A stretch of DNA of 64,000 bases from Streptomyces fungicidicus (GTDB taxonomy: Bacteria; Actinomycetota; Actinomycetes; Streptomycetales; Streptomycetaceae), in contig NZ_CP023407.1 in the NCBI RefSeq assembly GCF_003665435.1, positions 5,071,501-5,135,500 on the forward strand, given 5' to 3'. Of this stretch, positions 1-8,639 are shown piece by piece. A model generated the notes under the pieces. The model saw only the letters and a program-made list of their open reading frames with translations, was not told the origin of the DNA and ran no database searches. A program made the position numbers and the translations under genes. Every line of letters begins with the position of its first letter. The first letter of the stretch is position 1.

Positions 1-1
1 C

Positions 2-76
2 GCGGAGCGCACGCTCCTGGAGCTGGCGTTCGAGCTGGAGGCCGACCAGCCGTTCCGCCGCCTCCAGGACGCCTGA
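2..76 (+). CDS. C-terminal end of an unidentified protein (cut by window start)
   Basis: An open frame runs in from the left edge and ends at TGA 74-76, giving 24 residues that finish FRRLQDA. It has typical high-GC third-position bias, so it is probably the tail of a real gene lying upstream of mshB on the same strand. The visible part is too short to assign a family, and no function is offered. Confidence 0.5.
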   Translation, partial: AERTLLELAFELEADQPFRRLQDA

Positions 77-135
77 CGGGGCTGAAGGGGGCGGGCAGCG
101 GCGGGCAGGGTCCCGCACCTCATAGGGTGGACTCC

Positions 136-993
136 ATGACGGAACTGCCCTCCCGGCGTCTGCTGCTGGTGCACGCCCACCCGGACGACGAGTCGATCAA
201 CAACGGCGCGACCATGGCCCGGTACGCCGCCGAGGGCGCCCATGTGACGCTGGTCACCTGCACGCTCGGTGAGCGGGGCGAGGTCATCCCGCGGGAGTTG
301 CGGCATCTGAGCGGCGCCGCCCTCGGCGGACACCGGCTCGGGGAGCTGAAGGACGCGATGCGGGCGCTCGGGGTCACCGACTTCCGGCTGCTCGGCGGGG
401 CCGGGCGGTACTGCGACTCCGGAATGATGGGACTGCCGGACAACGACGACGCCGGCTGCTTCTGGCAGGCCGACGTCGACCAGGCCGCCGGGCTGCTCGC
501 CGAGGTGATCCTCGAGACCCGCCCCCAGGTGCTCGTCACCTACGACGACGACGGCGGCTACGGCCACCCCGACCACATCCAGGCCCACCGCGTCGCCATG
601 CGCGCCGTCGAGCTCGCCGCGGCCGCGGGCTGGGACATCCCCAAGGTCTACTGGAACCGCGTGCCCCGGTCCGTCGCCGAGGAGGCCTTCGCCCGGCTCG
701 ACACCGACCTCGCCGGACTGCCCTTCGACAAGGCGGGCGCCCTCGACGACGTACCCGGCGTCGTCGACGACGCGCAGGTCACCACCGCGGTCGACGGCAC
801 CGCGCACGCCGCCGCCAAGGCCGCCGCGATGCGCGCCCACGCCACGCAGATCACCGTCGCCGAACCGTACTTCGCGCTCTCCAACGAGCTCGCCCAGCCC
901 CTCTTCACCACCGAGTACTACGAACTGGTGCGCGGGGAGCGTCCCGCGGGGCGGGAGAGCGACCTGTTCGCCGGGACCGGGGAGGCGTCGTGA
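136..993 (+). CDS. mshB: N-acetyl-1-D-myo-inosityl-2-amino-2-deoxy-glucopyranoside deacetylase MshB (mycothiol biosynthesis)
   Basis: Zinc-dependent deacetylase that removes acetate from GlcNAc-inositol to give GlcN-inositol, the second step toward mycothiol, the actinobacterial thiol. It belongs to the LmbE-like family: the AHPDDE motif sits at residues 14-19 and PDHIQAH near 145-151, which supply the zinc ligands and catalytic Asp known for MshB. The length of 285 residues fits the family. ATG 136 is preferred because AGGGTGG lies 5 nt upstream; an in-frame GTG at 127 would add three residues but has no good ribosome site. The stop overlaps the GTG of the next gene, so the two are probably translationally coupled. 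Identification is firm. Confidence 0.95.
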   Translation: MTELPSRRLLLVHAHPDDESINNGATMARYAAEGAHVTLVTCTLGERGEVIPRELRHLSGAALGGHRLGELKDAMRALGVTDFRLLGGAGRYCDSGMMGLPDNDDAGCFWQADVDQAAGLLAEVILETRPQVLVTYDDDGGYGHPDHIQAHRVAMRAVELAAAAGWDIPKVYWNRVPRSVAEEAFARLDTDLAGLPFDKAGALDDVPGVVDDAQVTTAVDGTAHAAAKAAAMRAHATQITVAEPYFALSNELAQPLFTTEYYELVRGERPAGRESDLFAGTGEAS

Positions 994-1403
994 GCGGCAG
1001 GTCGCCCTCCGCGCTCGCCCAGCCGCTGCGGCCGCCCTCCGCCGGGCGGGTCGTCGCCTGCCTCGGACTGCTGCTGCTCGGGGCCGTGGTCGGGGTGGCC
1101 GGGGCCCTGCTGCAGCCGGCCTGGTTCCCCGGCGGGCTGCTGCTCGCCCTCGCCGGTGAGGCCGGGCTGGTCCTGGGCGCCACCCGCGCCCTCCGCAGCC
1201 GTGCCGGAGGCGCCTGGGCCGCGGCAGGCTGGATGCTCGTCGTCGTCCTGCTCACCGCCAGCCGGCCGGAGGGGGACTTCCTGTTCGCCGCGGGCGGCGG
1301 CTCGTACCTCTTCCTCCTCGGCGGCATCGCCGTGGCTGTGATCTGCGCCACCCTTGCCCCGGGAAGGCAACCGGGCGGCGGCCCCGCCCGACTTGGCAAG
1401 TGA
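990..1403 (+). CDS. small integral membrane protein (DUF6113-like)
   Basis: A 137-residue hydrophobic protein with about four predicted membrane helices (residues near 20-42, 46-64, 75-93 and 103-123) and a short basic or proline-rich tail. Its GTG start overlaps the TGA of mshB in a GTGA arrangement, implying co-translation. Small membrane proteins in this position beside mshB are, to my recollection, conserved in Streptomyces and carry the DUF6113 label. No catalytic residues are visible and the role is unknown; the coupling only suggests co-expression with mycothiol synthesis. Confidence 0.8.
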   Translation: MSGRSPSALAQPLRPPSAGRVVACLGLLLLGAVVGVAGALLQPAWFPGGLLLALAGEAGLVLGATRALRSRAGGAWAAAGWMLVVVLLTASRPEGDFLFAAGGGSYLFLLGGIAVAVICATLAPGRQPGGGPARLGK

Positions 1404-1521
1404 CGTACTACTTCGCCGTGTCATGGGCGTGCGGGTCCGGTGTGGGTTTCCCCGGCGGTACTGGGATACGGGCCGGATATGGCCAGTAAGGTGGTGCGCG
1501 CCGCCGAGCCTCCCTCGAACC

Positions 1522-1551
1522 CTCGGCTTCGCCCGAGCAGGGGGGACCCCC
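1522..1551. repeat. REP-like GC-rich double hairpin of the common Streptomyces intergenic type
   Basis: Two short inverted repeats lie back to back: CTCGG(cttcgc)CCGAG at 1522-1537 and GGGGG(ga)CCCCC at 1540-1551. Elements of this kind are, from general knowledge, scattered through Streptomyces intergenic regions. It lies 45 nt upstream of the TTG start at 1598, within the leader of the next gene. Confidence 0.5.
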
Positions 1552-1597
1552 ACCGTGAGGTCGTGACGGGCGGCGGAGCCAACCGGGAGAACCTGCC

Positions 1598-3748
1598 TTG
1601 AGTCGTGAAACTGACACTCCGTCCTCCGGGCCCAACGGGCGCGGTGGAGCCGCCTACCCGTCGGGCACCCCGCCCTACGGGATCCCGGCGATTCCGGACG
1701 AGGGTACGGACGCGGGCCGTTCGGCCGCGCGGCCGGAGGAACGCAAGACCGAGACCACGCTGACGACGCGCATCCGCATCAACATCCCCGGATCGCGCCC
1801 CATCCCGCCGGTCGTCGTGCGCAAGCCCGTCACGGACGCGGACAGCAAGGGCACCACCGACGCCGAGACGCCGTCCCCGGCGCCGGCACCCGAACCGGCC
1901 GAGCCCCCCGCTCCGTCCGCGCCCGCCGGCCAGCAGCAGGCCCCCGGCGACAAGCCGGCCAGTGACTGGTTCGCGCCGCGCAAGTCGGGCGGGGGCAAGG
2001 GCGGTCCGGGCGGCGCCCCCGCCAACGGCGCGGCCGCGCCGGGCGGTTCGGCGGCTGCCGCGGGCGGTGCCGCGCCGCCCCCCGGCGGCGCACGGCCGGG
2101 TGCCGGACGCCCCGGTGGCGCGAGCACGCCGGGCGGCCCCGTCCTCGGCGGCGCGAAGGCCTCCGGGCCCACCGGCGCGACCGGTGCGACCGGCGGCCCG
2201 GTGGCCCCCGGCCACGGCGGCGGCACGGGCTCCTTCGACGTGACCGAGGCCCTGGGCGGCGGCCCGTCGGGCGCGGCACGCGGCGGTGAGCCGCGCCGCG
2301 ACGACCTGCCCTTCTTCGCGGACGAGGCGCCTCAGCCCGGCCAGTCCGGTCCGCGCGGCCCGCAGGGCCCCTCGGGCCCCACCGGCGGACCGGTGACCGG
2401 CACCACCTCCGTCCCGCCCCCGGTGGGCAAGCTGCCCGGCGCTTCCCGCGGTACGGGCGCTCCCGCCCTCCCGGTGCGCTCCGGCGCCCAGCCGGCCCCG
2501 GGCAGCCCCGCGATCTTCGCCGACCAGGGCGGCTCTTCCGGCAACCCGGGCCCCGGCGGCGGTCTGAGCGACGACACGGCGATCCTCACCCCGCAGCGGC
2601 CCGCCGAGCCCGGCACCCCGGGCTACGGACCCCGCCACGACAACGTCTCCGGGCACACCGTCACCAGCGGCATCCCGGTCGTCCCGCCGGGCGAGTCCTT
2701 CAACGCCCCCGGCGGCCCGGCCGGCGGTCCGCCGACGCACACGCCCCCGAAGCTGCCCGAGCCGGTCTCCCCGCCTCCGGCGGGCTCCTCGAAGCCGGCG
2801 AAGAAGAAGGGGCGCAACAAGCTCGTCCTGCTCTGCGGCTGCGTGGTCTTCCTCGCCGGTGTCGCCTACGGCGCCGGCCTGCTGATGAACAGCTCCGACG
2901 TGCCGAAGGGCACCACCGTGCTCGGCGTCGACATCGGCGGCGGCACCCGCGACGATGCCGTGAAGAAGCTCGACGCGGCGCTCGACGAGCGGGTGAACAA
3001 GCCGCTGAAGCTGTCGGTCGACGGCAAGACGGTGGAACTGCAGCCGGACAACGCCGGCCTGCAGGTCGACACCGCCGCCACCGTCGGCGCGGCCGCCACC
3101 AGCGACTACAACCCGGTCAACGTCATCGGCTCCCTCATCGGGCAGCAGCGCGTCGTCGACCCGGTCATGCCCGTCGACGAGGAGAAGCTCCAGGCGGCCC
3201 TGGAGAACGCGGCCGGCGGCGCCGGCTCGGTGACCGAGGGCTCGATCAAGTTCGAGTCCGGCAAGGCCGTCCCCGTCTATCCCAAGGCGGGCCAGGGAGT
3301 CGACGTCGCCAAGGCGACCGACGTGGTGTCGCAGGCGTACCGCACGCAGGTCGAGACCGGCGCCGCGGGCTCGGTGAACGTCCCGACGGCCGTCCAGCAG
3401 CCGAAGGTCACCAAGGCCGAGGTGGACCGGATGGTGAAGGAGTTCGCCGAACCGGCCATGTCGGCCAACGTGGTCGTGCGGACCGACGCGGCGCACACGA
3501 TCGAGATGAGCCCCGAGAAGTCGCTCTGGAAGTTCCTCGCGGTCCAGAACGTCAACGGCAAGCTGGTCGACAAGCCCGACCTGAAGGCCCTGGAGGAGCT
3601 GTACGGCCAGACGTTCGACGGTGTGCTCATCACCCGGGGCAACGGCAAGAAGACGGCCGTCACCCCGCAGGACGTCTACGTCGCCCTCCGCCAGGCGCTG
3701 CTCAGCAAGACCGAGCGGGTCGCCGTCATCGAGACGGACCCCAGCTGA
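1598..3748 (+). CDS. membrane-anchored cell-envelope protein with VanW/YoaR-type peptidoglycan-binding-like domain
   Basis: A 716-residue protein in three parts. Residues 1-400 are a low-complexity cytoplasmic region rich in Pro, Gly and Ala. One membrane helix lies at about 407-429, preceded by the basic KKKGRNK. The exported C-terminal half contains a YoaR/PG_binding_4-like segment (TVLGVDIGGGTRDDAVKKL and following) seen in proteins of the VanW family. There is no obvious catalytic residue, so a structural or peptidoglycan-binding role is inferred. TTG is taken as start, with GGGAGAA about 7 nt upstream. A strong hairpin terminator follows. Alternative in-frame starts downstream would only shorten the disordered part. 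Confidence 0.8.
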   Translation: MSRETDTPSSGPNGRGGAAYPSGTPPYGIPAIPDEGTDAGRSAARPEERKTETTLTTRIRINIPGSRPIPPVVVRKPVTDADSKGTTDAETPSPAPAPEPAEPPAPSAPAGQQQAPGDKPASDWFAPRKSGGGKGGPGGAPANGAAAPGGSAAAAGGAAPPPGGARPGAGRPGGASTPGGPVLGGAKASGPTGATGATGGPVAPGHGGGTGSFDVTEALGGGPSGAARGGEPRRDDLPFFADEAPQPGQSGPRGPQGPSGPTGGPVTGTTSVPPPVGKLPGASRGTGAPALPVRSGAQPAPGSPAIFADQGGSSGNPGPGGGLSDDTAILTPQRPAEPGTPGYGPRHDNVSGHTVTSGIPVVPPGESFNAPGGPAGGPPTHTPPKLPEPVSPPPAGSSKPAKKKGRNKLVLLCGCVVFLAGVAYGAGLLMNSSDVPKGTTVLGVDIGGGTRDDAVKKLDAALDERVNKPLKLSVDGKTVELQPDNAGLQVDTAATVGAAATSDYNPVNVIGSLIGQQRVVDPVMPVDEEKLQAALENAAGGAGSVTEGSIKFESGKAVPVYPKAGQGVDVAKATDVVSQAYRTQVETGAAGSVNVPTAVQQPKVTKAEVDRMVKEFAEPAMSANVVVRTDAAHTIEMSPEKSLWKFLAVQNVNGKLVDKPDLKALEELYGQTFDGVLITRGNGKKTAVTPQDVYVALRQALLSKTERVAVIETDPS

Positions 3749-3768
3749 CGCGGTCACCACGCGCACGG

Positions 3769-3813
3769 GAGCGGCGCCGCACGGGTCCGGAAGGGACCCG
3801 CGCGGCGCCGCTC
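3769..3813. terminator. bidirectional hairpin terminator
   Basis: Twelve-base arms GAGCGGCGCCGC (3769-3780) and GCGGCGCCGCTC (3802-3813) are perfectly complementary, with an inner GGGTCC/GGACCC stem. It lies between the converging envelope-protein and MFS genes. Confidence 0.75.
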
Positions 3814-3836
3814 CGCAGTCCGGGGCGCGCCGTCGC

Positions 3837-5426
3837 TCAGTGCGCCGCGACGGCCACCGGCGCCTCCGCGCCCTCGGACACCTCCCGGTCGCGGCGCTTG
3901 ATGCCCGCCACCGCCGCCACGGCGCCGATCAGGCACAGGACGCCGGTGACGGTGACCGCGGAGTGCAGACCGTTCACGAACGCCTGGCCGCTGCCCTCGA
4001 TCACCGCGGCCCTGAGCTGCCCCGGCATGTCGGGGGAGACCGGGGCGACGCCCATCGCCACGGCGTCCCCGGCCTTCTCCAGGCCATGCGCCACGGAGGC
4101 CGGCACGCCCGCGCCGGTGAGCTCGCCGAACAGCGAGGATCCGACCCTGCCGGCGATCACGGTGACCAGCACCGAGGTGCCCAGCGCGCCGCCGATCTGC
4201 AGCATCGTGGACTGCAGGCCCGAGGCCACACCGCCGTCCCCGACCGGAGCGTTGCCGATGATCGCGGCGGCCGTGGCGGGCAGCACGACGCCCACGCCGA
4301 GACCCATCGCGACGTACGACGGCCACATGGTGGCGTAGGAGGAGTCGGTGGTCCAGGTGAGCATGCCGAACATGGCGGCGGCCGACAGGACCAGGCCCAG
4401 CGGGATGGTGACGCGCGGGCCGAAGCGGGTGGTCAGCTGGGAGCCCAGCGGTGAGGCGACCAGCGAGGCCAGGGACATCGGCAGGGTGCTGATGCCGGCC
4501 TCGACGGGCGTGTAGCCGCGCACGTTCTGCAGGTACAGCATGATGAAGAAGATGCCGCCGAGCATGACGAAGAAGTTCAGCCCGGTCATCACCACACCGG
4601 TGGTCAGCGAGCGGTTGCGGAACAGGCGCATCGGCAGCAGCGGGTGCGTCCGCCGGGTCTCGTACCAGCCGAAGAGGACCAGCAGCACCAGGCCCAGGGC
4701 GATGGAGCCGAGGGTTCCGGCGGAGGTCCAGCCCCAGGTCTCGCCCTTCACGATGCCGAAGACAAGCGCGAGCAGACCCGCGGCGAGCACGACGACGCCG
4801 ACGAAGTCGAAGCGCTGCTCACCGCCGGAGTTCCTGGACTCGGCGAGGACCGCCGTGCTGAACAGCAGCGCGACGACGCCGATCGGCGCGTTCAGGTAGA
4901 AGACCCAGGTCCAGTCGACGTGCTCGACGAGCAGACCGCCGATGATCGGGCCGAGCGAGGTCGAGACGGCCGAGACCATGCCCCAGATGCCGACCGCGAG
5001 CCCGAACTTCCTCGGCGGGAACACCGCGCGCAGGATGCCCAGGGTGTTGGGCATCAGGATGCCGCCGCACAACCCCTGCAGGGCGCGGAAGAGGATGACG
5101 CCCTCGATGCTGCCGGCCAGTCCGATGGCGACCGAGGTGACGACGAATCCGCCGACGCCGACGAGGTAGTAGAAGCGCCGGCCGAACCGGTCGCCCAGCT
5201 TGCCGCCGAGGATCATCGAGGCGGCGAGCGCGAGCAGGTAGGAGTTGGTGACCCACTGCAGTTCCGCGGTGCTGGCACCGAGGTCCTTGCCGATCGCGGG
5301 GTTGGCGATGGCGACGACGGAACCGTCGAGCTGCACCATCAGCAGCCCGAAGGACACGGCGATCAGTGCGAGCCAGGGGTTGCCCCGGCGCACGGCGGAG
5401 TGAACCACGGAAGTGGACGACGACAT
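3837..5426 (-). CDS. MFS drug:proton antiporter, DHA2 (14-TM, EmrB/QacA-type)
   Basis: A 529-residue polytopic protein with 14 likely helices. The N-terminal LDGSVVAIANPAIGKDL matches the DHA2 signature of helix 1, and GGKLGDRFGRR is the cytoplasmic loop motif A after helix 2. Proteins of this group export diverse hydrophobic or cationic drugs using the proton gradient. The gene lies 103 nt downstream of a MarR-family regulator on the same strand, so the two probably form an inducible efflux operon controlled by the operator upstream of the regulator. The substrate cannot be read from the sequence. ATG start at 5426 precedes MSSSTSVVHSAVRRGNPW. Confidence 0.93.
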   Translation of the reverse strand: MSSSTSVVHSAVRRGNPWLALIAVSFGLLMVQLDGSVVAIANPAIGKDLGASTAELQWVTNSYLLALAASMILGGKLGDRFGRRFYYLVGVGGFVVTSVAIGLAGSIEGVILFRALQGLCGGILMPNTLGILRAVFPPRKFGLAVGIWGMVSAVSTSLGPIIGGLLVEHVDWTWVFYLNAPIGVVALLFSTAVLAESRNSGGEQRFDFVGVVVLAAGLLALVFGIVKGETWGWTSAGTLGSIALGLVLLVLFGWYETRRTHPLLPMRLFRNRSLTTGVVMTGLNFFVMLGGIFFIMLYLQNVRGYTPVEAGISTLPMSLASLVASPLGSQLTTRFGPRVTIPLGLVLSAAAMFGMLTWTTDSSYATMWPSYVAMGLGVGVVLPATAAAIIGNAPVGDGGVASGLQSTMLQIGGALGTSVLVTVIAGRVGSSLFGELTGAGVPASVAHGLEKAGDAVAMGVAPVSPDMPGQLRAAVIEGSGQAFVNGLHSAVTVTGVLCLIGAVAAVAGIKRRDREVSEGAEAPVAVAAH

Positions 5427-5529
5427 GGAGAAGCCGTTTCTTTCTCAAAGGGAGTACTGGGGGAGGGGCCGCGAAAGCATGCGGGAACGCGGGCAGAGCC
5501 CGGAAACGCCTCGGGGGCGGGTCAGCGGG

Positions 5530-6003
5530 TCAGCTGGTCGCGGCGTGGAGGTGGTGCGTCAGCGCCTTCAGCGCGCCGAGTGCCGAACCGAGTGCGTCCA
5601 TCTCGCCGTCGGTGACGGACCGCAGGGCCTGGCCGATCAGGCGCTCCTCGAGGGCGCGCACCTCGGCGATCCGCCGGCGGGACGTCGCGGTGAGGTGGAG
5701 ATGGGCGATCCGCTTGTCGGCGCCGTCCTGGCGACGCTCCAGCTCGCCCCGCTCCGTGAGCTGGGAGACGAGCGCGCTGACGTTGTTGGGCTTCATCAGC
5801 AGCGCCGTGGCCGCCTCGCCCACCGTGGCACCCTCGTGCCCCGCGACGAACCGCAGCAGCGCCAGCTGTCCCTCGGACGGCTTCGGGTGCGGATACTCAC
5901 TGGCGACCCGCCGGTCCAGCGCCCGGTGCAGCGCGGGCAGACACGCCGTGAGCTCAGAAGCCACGTACGCGACGCGCTCCTCGAGACCACCGCCACCGGA
6001 CAT
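5530..6003 (-). CDS. MarR-family transcriptional regulator of the adjacent MFS pump
   Basis: A winged-helix regulator of about 157 residues. The DNA-binding core EGATVGEAATALLMKPNNVSALV and the wing region RRQDGADKRIAHLHLT match MarR proteins. MarR dimers usually repress a nearby efflux gene and themselves until a phenolic or drug ligand binds. The longer frame reaches GTG 6027 or ATG 6015, but those codons lie inside a TTGACA promoter and an 8-bp inverted repeat, so ATG 6003 is preferred; the transcript would start within a few bases of it. The MFS gene follows on the same strand. The family call is secure; the ligand is unknown. Confidence 0.9.
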   Translation of the reverse strand: MSGGGGLEERVAYVASELTACLPALHRALDRRVASEYPHPKPSEGQLALLRFVAGHEGATVGEAATALLMKPNNVSALVSQLTERGELERRQDGADKRIAHLHLTATSRRRIAEVRALEERLIGQALRSVTDGEMDALGSALGALKALTHHLHAATS

Positions 6004-6011
6004 GTACGCCA

Positions 6012-6040
6012 CCATAGGTATTTGCACGTACCTATGTCAA
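6012..6040 (-). promoter_or_regulatory. MarR promoter with overlapping operator dyad
   Basis: Reading the minus strand, TTGACA (6040-6035) is followed 17 bp later by CTATGG (6017-6012), a plausible -10. A perfect dyad, CATAGGTA and TACCTATG with an 8-nt spacer (6013-6036), fills the space between them. This is the layout expected of an autoregulated MarR promoter. Confidence 0.65.
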
Positions 6041-6052
6041 AAGCGTCTCCGC

Positions 6053-6140
6053 GGGCAGTCGTGCCGCAGGGGCGATGGGGGAGGGTGGGCGCGACGGCAC
6101 CCCGCAAGCCCCGGGCTGCGCAACCCCCCGCCCCGCACCC
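6053..6140. repeat. dispersed intergenic repeat, copy A
   Basis: Begins GGGCAGTCGTGCCGCAGGG and continues GGGTGGGCGCGACGGCACCCCG and CGGGCTGCGC. The same blocks in the same order occur at 47615-47710 in reverse orientation, and the first 40 bases occur at 9818-9860. In this copy the right arm of the hairpin has decayed. Confidence 0.7.
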
Positions 6141-6148
6141 CCAACCGC

Positions 6149-7042
6149 TCAGTTCAACCGTGCCCGAGCCGCCAGCGCCTCCCCCCGCACCTGCTCAGCC
6201 GCCCCCTCGTCCACCGCCCCCACAACCTCCGCGTACGCCTCCAGCGCCACGGCCCCCGCCGAGAACTCCCCCCGCTGCACCAGCAACCGCGCCCGCTCGT
6301 ACCGCAGCCGCGCCGAGTGCGAGGGGAGCAGCAGCGACAGATCCACCGCCCACAGCGCCACATCCGACCGCTCCGGCCGCGCTGCCGCCCACGCCCGCAC
6401 GTTGTTCAGGATGCGCAGCACCACGTCCAGCGTCCCCGCCGGCGTCAGCATCGACGCGTCCAGCGCCGCCCCCGTCGCCCCCGCCACCAGCAGCTCCGCG
6501 TCCTCCCCGCTCAGCAGCCGCCCTCCGTCGAACGGGTCGACCAGCACCTGCCCCGCGCCCTCGCCGAGGCCCGCCCCCGGCTCCCCGAACCCGACGACGA
6601 AGTGCCCGGGCAGCGCCACGCCGTACACCGGCGCCCCCGCCCGCCGGGCCACCTCGATCCACACCACCGACAGCAGGATCGGCAGCCCGCGCCGCCGCCG
6701 CAGCACCTCGTGCAGCAGCGACGACTCCAGCCGCTGGTAGTCGTCCGCCACGCCGTGGAAGCCGTACCGCCCGCCCAGCAGGTCCCGCAGCGCGAGCGCC
6801 CAGGCACGCGGCGCGCCCGGCCGGTAGGGCAGCTCGCCGGCCAGCCGGTCCAGCTCCACCTGCGCGGCGTCCATGCCCGCCTCGTCCAGCGTGCCGTCCC
6901 CCTCCGCGCCCGCCAGCAGGCACAGCGTGGACAGGTCCGGCAGCTCGCAGCGGGCCTCCTCGGCGAACCGCCGGCGCAGTTCGGCGGAGCGCCCGGGCGG
7001 CGGGGGATGAGGTGCGCGCATACCCGGTTCGTGCCCGTTCAC
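6149..7042 (-). CDS. transglutaminase-like protein of the SirB1/tetratricopeptide family
   Basis: A 297-residue soluble protein. The segment LRRRRGLPILLSVVWIEVARRAG, followed by YGVALPGHFVVGF and VLVDPFDGGRLLS, is the signature of the SirB1-like transglutaminase family; the final 80 residues look helical and TPR-like (LNNVRAWAAARPERS, LRYERARLLVQRGEF). Family members are widespread but poorly characterised, and the usual catalytic Cys of true transglutaminases is not evident here, so enzymatic activity is doubtful. The GTG start overlaps the TGA of the upstream GNAT gene, indicating translational coupling. Confidence 0.8.
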   Translation of the reverse strand: MNGHEPGMRAPHPPPPGRSAELRRRFAEEARCELPDLSTLCLLAGAEGDGTLDEAGMDAAQVELDRLAGELPYRPGAPRAWALALRDLLGGRYGFHGVADDYQRLESSLLHEVLRRRRGLPILLSVVWIEVARRAGAPVYGVALPGHFVVGFGEPGAGLGEGAGQVLVDPFDGGRLLSGEDAELLVAGATGAALDASMLTPAGTLDVVLRILNNVRAWAAARPERSDVALWAVDLSLLLPSHSARLRYERARLLVQRGEFSAGAVALEAYAEVVGAVDEGAAEQVRGEALAARARLN

Positions 7043-8067
7043 AGCGCCCCGTCACCTGCCGGAGCCGACGATTCCGGCGCGCGGTGGTGGTGGTACGCGT
7101 GGTGCGCGGCGAACCCCAGGCGCCGGTACATCGCACGCGCCCCCGCGTTGTCCTCCTCGACCTGGAGCCAGGCCGCCGACGCGCCCTCGTCCAGCGCCTG
7201 CCGGGACAGCGCCGCCATCACGGCCGTCGCGAGCCCCCGGCGCCGCTGCGCCGGATCCACCTCGACCGCCGCGAACCCGGCCCACCGCCCGTCCACGACA
7301 CACCGCCCGATGGCGGCCGGCGCGTCGTCCGTGCCGCCGGGCACCGAGGCGAACCACACCGACGGCCCGCTCCCGAGCACCCGCAGGGCCACCTCGCCGA
7401 CACCCTTGCGCCGGTACCGGGCGAGCCACGCCTCGTCCGCCTCCCGCGACAGCACCACCCGGGACGACTCCCCGCCCCGGTCGGCGACCGGGGCCAGCGG
7501 GCCCGTCCACAGCTCGGCGGTCACCTCGCGTACCCAGCCCCGCCGCTCCAGCTCCGCGCACAGCAGCTCCTGCGCGCCCTCCGCGCCCGTCGCGGTCTGG
7601 ACGTAGGCGGGCAGCCCGCGAGCCGCGTACCAGCCGCGTACGGCCGTCAGCGCGTCGTCGAGCGGCATGCCCGGGTCGCCGAGCGGCAGCACCGAGTTGG
7701 CCCGCCGGGTGAATCCGCCCGCCGCCCGCAGCTCCCACTCGCCGAGCCGCTCGCTCTCCACGGGCGGCCACGCCCGGGCGGACACCCGCGCCAGTTCCTC
7801 GTAGCCGGCGGCGGGGCCCCGGCGACGCGCCGGGGCGGACGGCACGACCTTGCCCGCGACCAGCGTGGACTCCGCGACGCGGACACTTTCGCCGCTCTTC
7901 CTTGTGATCCGCAGCACACCATTGTCCCATGATGTGAGAACACCGACCGTGTCGGTGAACTTCTCACCCGAGGGACCATGTTCGATCAAGCTCCTGACGG
8001 AGACCCGTTTTCCCACGTCAGCGGTGGTGATACGGACCTCGAGGCGCCCGGCGGCAGAGATTTCCAC
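7039..8067 (-). CDS. GNAT acetyltransferase with N-terminal SH3-like domain (Rv0428c type)
   Basis: A 342-residue protein. Residues about 1-75 form a small beta-rich SH3-like domain (KRVSVRSLIEHGPSGEKFTDTVGVL) and the C-terminal 120 residues are a GNAT fold: VEVDPAQRRRGLATAVMAAL is the acetyl-CoA-binding motif A and NAGARAMYRRLGF is motif B. This combination resembles mycobacterial Rv0428c. The acceptor substrate is unknown. GTG 8067 is the start, with GGGGTG upstream. The gene is coupled to the transglutaminase-like gene downstream, so the two may act on a common target. Confidence 0.88.
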   Translation of the reverse strand: MEISAAGRLEVRITTADVGKRVSVRSLIEHGPSGEKFTDTVGVLTSWDNGVLRITRKSGESVRVAESTLVAGKVVPSAPARRRGPAAGYEELARVSARAWPPVESERLGEWELRAAGGFTRRANSVLPLGDPGMPLDDALTAVRGWYAARGLPAYVQTATGAEGAQELLCAELERRGWVREVTAELWTGPLAPVADRGGESSRVVLSREADEAWLARYRRKGVGEVALRVLGSGPSVWFASVPGGTDDAPAAIGRCVVDGRWAGFAAVEVDPAQRRRGLATAVMAALSRQALDEGASAAWLQVEEDNAGARAMYRRLGFAAHHAYHHHRAPESSAPAGDGAL

Positions 8068-8208
8068 AGGTCAGTTCACCCCTCCTGTTCGGATCATGCC
8101 CAAGAACGGAGATACTAGGGGCGGGCATCGACGACGCCGCGCTCCCGCGCGCCCAGGCGGCGGAGCCTGAGGAGGCCCGCCGGCGCCCTATCGAGGAGGA
8201 ACGACAGC

Positions 8209-8526
8209 GTGACCTACGTCATCGCGCAGCCTTGTGTCGACGTGAAGGACAAGGCGTGCATCGAGGAGTGCCCGGTCGACTGCATCTACGAGGGCCAGCG
8301 GTCCTTGTACATCCACCCGGACGAATGCGTCGACTGTGGTGCCTGTGAGCCGGTCTGCCCGGTCGAGGCGATCTTCTACGAGGACGACACTCCGGAGGAG
8401 TGGAAGGACTACTACAAGGCGAACGTCGAGTTCTTCGACGAGCTCGGCTCGCCCGGCGGCGCCAGCAAGCTCGGTCTGATCGAGCGGGACCACCCGTTCA
8501 TCGCCGCGCTGCCGCCGCAGGCGTAA
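8209..8526 (+). CDS. fdxA: seven-iron ferredoxin FdxA/FdxC type
   Basis: A 105-residue electron carrier holding one 3Fe-4S and one 4Fe-4S cluster. Cluster ligands are visible in CVDVKDKACIEECPVDCIYEG and DECVDCGACEPVCPVEAI, and the acidic C-terminal extension is the one common to actinobacterial seven-iron ferredoxins. It donates electrons to cytochromes P450 or other oxidoreductases; the partner here is unknown. GTG start with GAGGAGGA about 10 nt upstream. The order ferredoxin then dapC is shared with mycobacteria (Rv1177-Rv1178). Confidence 0.95.
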   Translation: MTYVIAQPCVDVKDKACIEECPVDCIYEGQRSLYIHPDECVDCGACEPVCPVEAIFYEDDTPEEWKDYYKANVEFFDELGSPGGASKLGLIERDHPFIAALPPQA

Positions 8527-8639
8527 CCGTCCCGCAGGCGGCCCCGCCGCATCGCACGACGTGCCGCCTTGGTCCCGTACGGCTCTCGAAGCCGCACGGG
8601 GCCGAGGCGTTTGCCGTACCAGAAAGTGAGCCCGCGCCC

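Noticed and set aside
1421..3766. Long minus-strand open frame of 781 codons antisense to the VanW/YoaR-type gene, and similar long frames opposite most genes
   Set aside because: High-GC DNA leaves few stop codons in shadow frames. The frame lacks ribosome sites and its composition (Arg/Gly/Ala-rich, no domains) is that of an antisense of a real gene.
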